This document shows positions 5,124-11,915 of a stretch of DNA of 11,915 bases, piece after piece; the first letter of the stretch is position 1, and every line of letters starts with the position of its first letter. The notes under the pieces are model-generated. The model was not told the origin of the DNA. It searched no databases and worked only from the letters and a program-made list of their open reading frames with translations. Source of the DNA: Eggerthellaceae bacterium (GTDB lineage: Bacteria > Actinomycetota > Coriobacteriia > Coriobacteriales > Eggerthellaceae). Location: assembly GCA_017960005.1 (NCBI GenBank), contig JAGCZM010000064.1, positions 1 to 11,915 on the forward strand, in the 5' to 3' direction. The translations under genes were made by a program, and so were the position numbers.

Positions 5124-7073
5124 ATGTCCGATACCCAACGCATACTCGATGCCATTTCTTCTCCTTCGGATTTGAAGGTGCTCGACGACGAGCAAATGCG
5201 CGTGCTGGCGCGCGAGATTCGCGAGCAGATCATCAACACCACCGCACATTCGGGAGGACATGTCGCCTCGAGTTTGGGTGCCGTCGAAATCATCTTGGCG
5301 GTACACAGCATCATCGATGCTCCCACGGACAAGTTCATATTCGATGTGGGACATCAGGCTTATGCCCACAAACTGGTCACCGGACGCTTGAATAAGTTCG
5401 AGAGCCTGAGAAGTTTCGGGGGAATAAGCGGTTTCCCGAAACCTTCCGAAAGCCCTTATGACGTGCATCCTTCGGGCCATGCGTCGGATTCTTTGTCCAT
5501 CGCGGTGGGGCTTGCCAAAGCACGTCAGTTAAACGGCACTCACGAAAAAATAGTCACCCTTATCGGCGATGCCAGCCTATCGGGCGGCATGGCGTTTGAG
5601 GCGCTCAACTACATCGGCCAAGCGCAGCTTCCCATGGTCATCATCCTAAACGACAACGAGATGAGCATCTCGCGCGGTGTCGGTGCGCTGACCAAGCATC
5701 TGGGTTACCTGCGTGCTTCAAACGTATACCGCGGTACCCGTGACAAGATGCAGGGCATCATGGAGACGACCGGTCTGGGTGCCCGCATGGTCGAGTTCGG
5801 CAGAAACGCCAAGGACTCTTTCAAACAGATGATCATCCCGCAATCGATGATATTCGAGCAGCTGGGTATTTTGTGCACGCCTCCCGTCGACGGTCACAAC
5901 ATCGCGCTTTTGCGCGAAGTTTTGTCCAAGGTCATCAACACCGACGGCCCGGTATTGGTGCATTGCGTCACCAAAAAAGGCGCCGGATACGCTCCTGCCG
6001 AAATGGAACCCGAGCGATTCCACGGTATCGGTGCATTCGATCCCAAAACCGGCAAATCCTTAAACGGTGCTCACGTATCGACGTTTACGGAGGCGTTCGG
6101 GAAGGCTTTGGTGGAAGAGGCCGCATCCAATCCCGACATCGTCGCCATCACCGCCGCCATGGCGGGAGGAACCGGGCTCAAGGATTTCGCAAGAGAGTTC
6201 CCGAACAGGTTTATCGATGTGGGTATCTCAGAAGAGCATGCCATCGGTATGGCCGCGGGTCTTGCCAAGGGCGGCAAACGCCCCGTCGTGGCCATTTATT
6301 CTCCGTTTATTCAGCGCGGTATCGACCAGATGATCGTCGACAATGCGCTCGATAAGGCAAATGTGGTGTTTGCCATCGATCGTGCCGGTTTGGTCGGGGA
6401 AGACGGTCCCACCCATCACGGCATGTTCGATATCGCTTTTACCCGCATGATTCCCAACATGAAGGTATTGGCGCCATCCGATGAAGCCGAACTGGTCAAT
6501 GCGCTTCATACCGCATTGCAAATCGACGGACCCGTTGCCATACGCTATCCCAGAGGAGCGGGTATGGGTGTTGCTTTGCCCAAGGAACCGCAAACTTTGC
6601 CGATGGGTCCGGGAAGCTCCCGTATTCTGTTTAAAACAAAAGGCCTGCGGGCAAGCGAGGCTGCCGATATCGAGATTTTGGTGTTCGGAAGCATGACAAG
6701 TCAGGCGCTTTGCGCGGCAGCCGTTCTCGAGAAGAAGAAATATCGGGTGCGCGTCATCGACATGCGCTGGATTAAACCGCTCGACACCAAGGCAATCAAG
6801 CGTGCGCTCAAGGCCAAAGTCCTCATTACCCTCGAAAACGGCAGCGTATGCGGCGGTGTGGGAGAAGAGGTCCTTAAAGAAATCAGTGCGCTCAAAAACC
6901 GTGCCACCGCCAAAAAACCTCTCAATGTTCCGCTTGTCGCCACGTTGGGTCTGCCCGATGCCTTCATCGCCCAGGGAAAGCAAAACGAACTGCTCGCTTC
7001 TTTGGGATTGGACGGAGACGGCATTGCCAAAACCGCCTTGAAACTGCTTAGGAAAGCCGCCAAAAACAACTGA
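5124..7073 (+). CDS. dxs: 1-deoxy-D-xylulose-5-phosphate synthase (Dxs)
   Basis: A 649-residue thiamin-diphosphate enzyme that joins pyruvate and glyceraldehyde 3-phosphate to form DXP, the first step of the MEP isoprenoid pathway and a source for thiamin and pyridoxal. Seen in order: HSGGHVASSLG (42-52), DVGHQAYAHKLVTGR (74-88), GGISGFPKPSES (99-110), the cofactor motif GDASLSGGMAFEALN (148-162) with NDNEMSI (176-182), then the transketolase-like half with the catalytic Glu370 in SEEHAIGMAAGLA, DRAGLVGEDGPTHHG (419-433) and the C-terminal domain with LENGSVCGGVGEEV. The motif begins GDA where GDG is usual. No good ribosome binding site precedes the ATG, but a stop codon in frame a short way upstream leaves no better choice. 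It follows xseB by 50 bases, as in Bacillus apart from the missing ispA. Confidence 0.96.
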   Translation: MSDTQRILDAISSPSDLKVLDDEQMRVLAREIREQIINTTAHSGGHVASSLGAVEIILAVHSIIDAPTDKFIFDVGHQAYAHKLVTGRLNKFESLRSFGGISGFPKPSESPYDVHPSGHASDSLSIAVGLAKARQLNGTHEKIVTLIGDASLSGGMAFEALNYIGQAQLPMVIILNDNEMSISRGVGALTKHLGYLRASNVYRGTRDKMQGIMETTGLGARMVEFGRNAKDSFKQMIIPQSMIFEQLGILCTPPVDGHNIALLREVLSKVINTDGPVLVHCVTKKGAGYAPAEMEPERFHGIGAFDPKTGKSLNGAHVSTFTEAFGKALVEEAASNPDIVAITAAMAGGTGLKDFAREFPNRFIDVGISEEHAIGMAAGLAKGGKRPVVAIYSPFIQRGIDQMIVDNALDKANVVFAIDRAGLVGEDGPTHHGMFDIAFTRMIPNMKVLAPSDEAELVNALHTALQIDGPVAIRYPRGAGMGVALPKEPQTLPMGPGSSRILFKTKGLRASEAADIEILVFGSMTSQALCAAAVLEKKKYRVRVIDMRWIKPLDTKAIKRALKAKVLITLENGSVCGGVGEEVLKEISALKNRATAKKPLNVPLVATLGLPDAFIAQGKQNELLASLGLDGDGIAKTALKLLRKAAKNN

Positions 7074-7097
7074 TCGGTGCGTTTATATGCGACCGAT
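7073..7097 (+). other. small hairpin between dxs and the acetyltransferase gene
   Basis: ATCGGT (7073-7078) pairs with ACCGAT (7092-7097). An inner GC pair (7079-7080 with 7089-7090, G7091 bulged) leaves an 8-base loop. It overlaps the dxs stop and ends four bases before the AAAGGAG of the next gene. There is no T-tract, so it is not a terminator; it could affect mRNA stability or translation, or mean nothing. Confidence 0.3.
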
Positions 7098-7112
7098 ACA
7101 AAAGGAGCATTC

Positions 7113-7670
7113 ATGAGTGTTTTGTTCGTTCCGGTCAAAACCGATGCCGATAAACAAAAGCTTGCCGATATCGCCGGCAGGATTTGGCGCGAATACTGGC
7201 CTCCGCGCATCGGCGAGGCTCAAACCGAATACATGATAGAAAACTTTCAAAGCTTATCCGCCATCCGACGCGACATGTCACTGGAAGAAAACCCTTACGA
7301 GTATTGGTTCATCGTCGAATGCGACTGCGATATCGATGCCAAGATGTGTTGCATCGAAGATTCCCGCTGTCGTATTGTCGGATACACCGGCGGTCATGAC
7401 GAGCCGCAGACAAAGCGGTTTTTCATATCGAAGGTGTACCTGTTTGCCGAGGAAAGAGGCAAAGGTTATGCCTCAAAGACCATGGCCTTTTATGAACGGC
7501 TTTGTAAGCAGCGCGGGTTTGTCGGCATGTATCTGACGGTCAACAAATACAACGAGTTGGGAGTCCGCGCATACAAGGGCAAGGGTTTTGTCGTCATCGA
7601 TTCCATCGTCAAAGACATCGGAGACGGTTTTGTGATGGATGACTATGTCATGGAAAAAAGACTCGGTTAA
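7113..7670 (+). CDS. GNAT family N-acetyltransferase with cysteine-rich insertion
   Basis: A 185-residue acetyl-CoA-dependent N-acetyltransferase of the GNAT fold. Motif A is clear at about 106-130: the strand ISKVYLF, then EERGKGYAS, which holds the R/Q-x-x-G-x-G/A pyrophosphate loop for acetyl-CoA. LTVNKYNELGVRAYKGKGF (141-159) is the typical motif B with the final beta strand. The substrate cannot be told. A segment at 70-86 carries five cysteines (70, 72, 79, 80, 86) between two core strands, where most relatives have a short turn; metal binding or redox sensing is possible. The ATG at 7113 is supported by AAAGGAG six bases upstream; an ATG 36 bases earlier has no such site. It follows dxs by 39 bases and its end overlaps the possible starts of engB. 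Confidence 0.85.
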   Translation: MSVLFVPVKTDADKQKLADIAGRIWREYWPPRIGEAQTEYMIENFQSLSAIRRDMSLEENPYEYWFIVECDCDIDAKMCCIEDSRCRIVGYTGGHDEPQTKRFFISKVYLFAEERGKGYASKTMAFYERLCKQRGFVGMYLTVNKYNELGVRAYKGKGFVVIDSIVKDIGDGFVMDDYVMEKRLG

Positions 7671-8256
7671 AAACGTGAACTTCCACAAGGCGACATATAC
7701 CGCTTCGTACGGCACATCCGCGCAGCTGCCCGCTTCGACCGGTCCCGAGGTAAGCTTTGTCGGCAGGAGCAATGTCGGCAAAAGCTCGCTTTTGAACAAG
7801 CTGATGTATCGCAAGGATCTGGCCAAGGTATCATCGACGCCGGGAAAGACCGCGACCATCAACTTCTACGATGTGGACGGAGCGGATTTCGTGGATCTGC
7901 CCGGATACGGGTTTGCCGGTGTCGCCAAGTCCGAAAAAGCCCGCTGGTCGGAGCTTATCGAGGGCTATTTTTCTCAAACGCGCGCATTTGCGTTGGTGGT
8001 TTGTTTGATAGACATACGCCACGAACCCTCCGATTTGGATTTGGGAATGATTCGGTTTGTGCAGGATATGAATTTGCCCTTTGCGGTGGTGTTTACCAAG
8101 GCCGACAAGCTTTCCAATCAACAGTGCAACCGTCAAAAATCTCTCCTGAAAAAATCCCTCGGTTTGGGTGAGGATGTCGCCGTGATGGTCACCTCTTCGG
8201 AGAAGGGCACCGGCATCGATGAGCTGAGAGCATACATTGCCGGCATCATCGATTGA
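7639..8256 (+). CDS. engB: ribosome biogenesis GTPase EngB/YsxC
   Basis: A TRAFAC-class GTPase needed for assembly of the large ribosomal subunit; also named YsxC or YihA. Numbered from the ATG at 7639 (205 residues), G1 is GRSNVGKS (42-49), G2 lies in SSTPGKT (65-71) with the family-typical TINFY after it, G3 is DLPGYG (86-91), G4 is TKAD (153-156) and G5 is TSS (185-187). The length is normal. The start is uncertain. ATG 7639 and ATG 7645 overlap the acetyltransferase gene; 7645 has a GGA five bases before it. GTG 7675 lies just after that gene's stop and fits where homologues begin (NFHKATYTASYG), but lacks a ribosome binding site. It is the last gene of the operon, followed by an intrinsic terminator. 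Confidence 0.94.
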   Translation: MTMSWKKDSVKNVNFHKATYTASYGTSAQLPASTGPEVSFVGRSNVGKSSLLNKLMYRKDLAKVSSTPGKTATINFYDVDGADFVDLPGYGFAGVAKSEKARWSELIEGYFSQTRAFALVVCLIDIRHEPSDLDLGMIRFVQDMNLPFAVVFTKADKLSNQQCNRQKSLLKKSLGLGEDVAVMVTSSEKGTGIDELRAYIAGIID

Positions 8257-8287
8257 TTCTTAGTTTTTGTCTTTGTCTGTCCGTTCG

Positions 8288-8313
8288 AAAGCCTCCCGAA
8301 AGGAAGGCTTTTT
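8288..8313 (+). terminator. intrinsic terminator after engB
   Basis: AAAGCCT (8288-8294) pairs with AGGCTTT (8305-8311). After one C-A mismatch, two further G-C pairs close a GAAA tetraloop (8298-8301). The stem runs into five T's at 8309-8313, continued by GTTTG. It lies 31 bases after the engB stop and separates the long operon from leuS. The T-tract is on one side only, so it acts on plus-strand transcripts. Confidence 0.85.
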
Positions 8314-8351
8314 GTTTGTGCGTAAAATGGCATTGCAGGCCCTTATTCTTC

Positions 8352-8357
8352 TATAAT
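8352..8357 (+). promoter_or_regulatory. candidate -10 box for leuS
   Basis: A perfect TATAAT lies 45 bases before the leuS ATG, downstream of the terminator, where a promoter is required. The -35 region is poor: TTGCAG at 8333-8338 is only 13 bases away. The implied leader of about 38 bases is too short for a T-box riboswitch. Confidence 0.5.
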
Positions 8358-8402
8358 TACAATTTTGTATAAATGTTTTCTTGTTCTTAAAAAGGAAGAG
8401 GT

Positions 8403-10979
8403 ATGAAGCCCTATAACCCCCATGAAACGGAACCGCGTTGGCAGCGTATTTGGGATGAAACCGGACAGGATAAAGTCCGTGAGGATTCATCCAAACCCAA
8501 GCGCTACGTGCTCGAGATGTTTCCCTATCCTTCGGGCGATATCCATATGGGCCATGTACGCAATTATTCCATCGGCGATGTGGTGGCGCGTTACAGCCGC
8601 ATGAGGGGTTTTGATGTGTTGCATCCCATGGGATGGGATGCCTTCGGTCTTCCCGCCGAAAACGCCGCAATCAAGCACAACAGTCATCCCGCCGTCTGGA
8701 CTTACGGCAATATCGAAACCCAGAAGGCAAGCTTTAAGAGGATGGGCTTTTCTTATGACTGGGATCGTACCGTCGTGGCCTGCGATCCCGAGTACTATCG
8801 TTGGGGTCAATGGATCTTTTTGCAGTTTTGGAAAAGAGGATTGGTCGAACGCAGAAACTCACCGGTCAACTGGTGTCCCAACTGTGAGACGGTCCTTGCA
8901 AACGAGCAGGTTACCGAGGGTGAGTGCTGGAGATGCCACGGTGCCGTCGAAAAACGCGATTTGACCCAGTGGTATTTCAAGATAACGGATTACGCGCAAC
9001 CTTTGTTGGACGACCTTGAGCAGCTGGGCGGTTGGCCCGAGCGCGTGCGTCAGATGCAGGCCAACTGGATCGGCCGAAGCGAAGGTGCCGAGATAGATTT
9101 CGTGATGTGTGACAAGGAGGGCAACGCTCCCCAAAATCCCTATCCGCAAGACATCGTGACGGTGTTTACCACCCGTCCCGACACTTTGTTCGGATGCAGT
9201 TTTTTCCTCCTTTCTCCCGAATACAAGGGCTTAAAGGAAATGGTTGCCGGTACCGAGTACGAAAAACCCGTCAACGACTTGTGTGAGGCTGCCGCCAAGG
9301 TCAGTGCCGTGGAGCGTGCCCAGGGCGATCGGGAAAAGCACGGCGTGTTCACCGGCCGCTATGTTGTCAATCCCGTCAACGGGGAGAAGGTTCCGGTATG
9401 GGTAGCCGACTACATCGTTGCCGATTACGGCACCGGCGCGGTCATGGCCGTTCCCTGCGGAGACCAGCGTGACTTCGAGTTTGCCCGCAAATACAACCTT
9501 CCCATCATTCCCATCATCGTCACCAAAGACGACCCCTTGTTTGCAAAACTCAACGGACAAAAAGAGCGTATCGTCTCGTCCGTGGATTGGGACAGCGCCT
9601 GCGATACCGAAGGAATACTCGTGCAAAGCGGCAAATACACCGGTTTGACCGGCGGCAAGCACAGCGAAGCCGTCGATGCCATCATGGCCGATCTGATTGC
9701 ACAGGGCAAAGGAAAAAAGACCGTGCAGTTCCGTTTGCGCGACTGGCTCATCAGCCGTCAGCGCTATTGGGGCAATCCCATTCCTGCCATCTACTGCGAC
9801 GATTGCGGTCTTGTCCCCGTTCCCGAATCCGATTTGCCGGTATTGCTTCCCGAAGATATCGATTTGGCTGCCGGAGAGACGCTTGCCACGCATAAAAGCT
9901 TTGCCGAGTGCACCTGTCCCAAATGCGGCAAACCCGCCCGTCGGGAAACCGACACGATGGATACGTTTACCTGTTCGAGCTGGTATTACCTGCGCTACAC
10001 CGATCCGCACAATGCGCATCTGCCCTTTGACAGCGATAAGGCAAACAGGTGGCTTCCCGTCGATCAATACATCGGCGGTATCGAGCATGCCATCCTGCAT
10101 CTGCTCTACAGCCGTTTCTTTACCAAGGTATTAAATGACATGGGCATGGTTTCTTTTACGGAGCCGTTTACCAATCTGCTTTGCCAGGGCATGGTCAAAG
10201 ACGCCAACGGAGAGACCATGAGCAAATCAAAGGGAAATGTCATCGCACCCGAGGACATGATTGCCGAATACGGTGCCGATGCGGTACGCGCCTATATCTT
10301 GTTCATGGCACCGCCCGATAAGGATTTGAACTGGGATGAAGCCGGTTTGGCGGGTTTGTACAAGTTTTTGAACCGCGTTTGGAGGGTTGTGCACGACTTG
10401 GTCGGCAAGGCCGGCGAAGATACGCTGTTCAAGGGCGGAAGCAAAGAAGAAGTCGACGGGTTCAAGAAGGTATTGTTGCGTGAGCGCCATCGCGTGGTCG
10501 GTAAAGTCACCGAGGATTTCGAGAGAAACAACTTCAACACGGCGATATCGGCCATCATGGAGCTGACCAACGCGGCAGGCGATTTTTTGCGTGTCGCTCC
10601 TCCCGAAAAGCGCATCTCCTGTCAAACCTGCGGACCTCTTTGCGCCGATGTCGCGGAAGTCATGGTAAAACTCATCGCTCCGATTGCTCCCCATATGGCC
10701 GAGGAGCTTTGGCATGAGGTGCTCGGACACACCGACAGCGTTCACAACCAATCATGGCCGACGTTTGATGCGGATTTGGCCGTGGATGACGATATCGAGA
10801 TGGTCGTGCAGTTAAACGGCAAGATCACCTCGAAGATCACGGTTTCCAAAACGGCTTCGGAAGACGAGATCAAAAACATCGCGCAACAAAGCGTTGCCGG
10901 GGTTTTGGCAACAAGGAATTTAAGCATCGTCAAGGCGATTGCGGTGCCGGGCAAGTTGGTTAACTTCGTGGTTAAATAA
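8403..10979 (+). CDS. leuS: leucyl-tRNA synthetase (LeuS)
   Basis: An 858-residue class I aminoacyl-tRNA synthetase that charges tRNA-Leu and edits wrong amino acids. The ATP site has the HIGH box as HMGH (48-51) within [15 protein letters not shown] and the KMSKS box as TMSKS (605-609). The CP1 editing domain shows TTRPDTLFG (256-264) and [12 protein letters not shown] with DQRDFEFA (340-361). Zinc-type cysteine pairs are at 158/161 with 175/178, and at 465/468 with 505/508. The anticodon-binding helices and a small C-terminal domain follow (about 798-858). The length is normal for bacterial LeuRS. The ATG is fixed by AAGGA six bases upstream. It stands alone after a terminator with its own probable promoter. 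Slight oddities are Pro-Cys-Gly-Asp where E. coli has Pro-Gly-His-Asp in the editing site, and a cluster of three cysteines at 740-747. Confidence 0.97.
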   Translation: MKPYNPHETEPRWQRIWDETGQDKVREDSSKPKRYVLEMFPYPSGDIHMGHVRNYSIGDVVARYSRMRGFDVLHPMGWDAFGLPAENAAIKHNSHPAVWTYGNIETQKASFKRMGFSYDWDRTVVACDPEYYRWGQWIFLQFWKRGLVERRNSPVNWCPNCETVLANEQVTEGECWRCHGAVEKRDLTQWYFKITDYAQPLLDDLEQLGGWPERVRQMQANWIGRSEGAEIDFVMCDKEGNAPQNPYPQDIVTVFTTRPDTLFGCSFFLLSPEYKGLKEMVAGTEYEKPVNDLCEAAAKVSAVERAQGDREKHGVFTGRYVVNPVNGEKVPVWVADYIVADYGTGAVMAVPCGDQRDFEFARKYNLPIIPIIVTKDDPLFAKLNGQKERIVSSVDWDSACDTEGILVQSGKYTGLTGGKHSEAVDAIMADLIAQGKGKKTVQFRLRDWLISRQRYWGNPIPAIYCDDCGLVPVPESDLPVLLPEDIDLAAGETLATHKSFAECTCPKCGKPARRETDTMDTFTCSSWYYLRYTDPHNAHLPFDSDKANRWLPVDQYIGGIEHAILHLLYSRFFTKVLNDMGMVSFTEPFTNLLCQGMVKDANGETMSKSKGNVIAPEDMIAEYGADAVRAYILFMAPPDKDLNWDEAGLAGLYKFLNRVWRVVHDLVGKAGEDTLFKGGSKEEVDGFKKVLLRERHRVVGKVTEDFERNNFNTAISAIMELTNAAGDFLRVAPPEKRISCQTCGPLCADVAEVMVKLIAPIAPHMAEELWHEVLGHTDSVHNQSWPTFDADLAVDDDIEMVVQLNGKITSKITVSKTASEDEIKNIAQQSVAGVLATRNLSIVKAIAVPGKLVNFVVK

Positions 10980-11002
10980 GCATAAATACGTTCAAAAACA
11001 AA

Positions 11003-11915
<913 letters not shown>

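Noticed and set aside
8257..8402. T-box riboswitch or tRNA-like leader before leuS
   Set aside because: The gap is 146 bases, part of which is the engB terminator, and the likely leader after the TATAAT box is under 45 bases. No T-box bulge sequence or specifier hairpin is visible.

Overview
The window is a dense, moderately GC-rich bacterial stretch with strong AGGAGG-type ribosome binding sites, short gaps and ATG/GTG/TTG starts. Its core gene order (accB-like, accC, asp23/yqhY, nusB, xseB, dxs) is the Gram-positive order known from Bacillus subtilis, with folD, xseA and ispA missing. Together with base composition and protein style this suggests a Gram-positive anaerobe. I lean towards Coriobacteriia (Actinomycetota), but this is inference and Bacillota is not excluded. 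No mobile element, CRISPR array, tRNA or rRNA is visible.

Layout. 1-613, minus strand: the 5' part of an HSL-type alpha/beta-hydrolase that runs off the left edge. 614-718: divergent intergenic region with a TATAAT box and a small inverted repeat. 719-8256, plus strand: a tight, probable operon of eight genes. It starts with a carboxyltransferase fused to a complete AccB-type biotin carrier, followed by accC, an Asp23-family gene, nusB, xseB, dxs, a GNAT acetyltransferase and the ribosome-assembly GTPase engB/ysxC. It ends at an intrinsic terminator at 8288-8313. 8403-10979: leuS as its own unit. 11056-11915: enolase, cut by the right edge.

How the genes fit together. The fusion protein and AccC should form a biotin-dependent carboxylase: AccC carboxylates biotin on the carrier domain, and the OadA/PycB-type domain moves CO2 to or from an alpha-keto acid (pyruvate/oxaloacetate). 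The carrier domain has AccB features, including the thumb, so it could also serve acetyl-CoA carboxylase. The Asp23/YqhY gene lies in its usual place next to the acc genes. The remaining genes are housekeeping: transcription antitermination (NusB), exonuclease VII small subunit, isoprenoid synthesis (Dxs), ribosome assembly, leucine charging and glycolysis.

The most interesting observation is in the first operon gene. Exactly where the AccB part begins there is an internal, in-frame AGGAGG followed five bases later by GTG. One gene could therefore make both a long carboxyltransferase-carrier fusion and a free, normal-sized (158 aa) biotin carrier. Secondary points are a cysteine-rich insertion in the acetyltransferase, an orphan xseB, and small inverted repeats in intergenic gaps.
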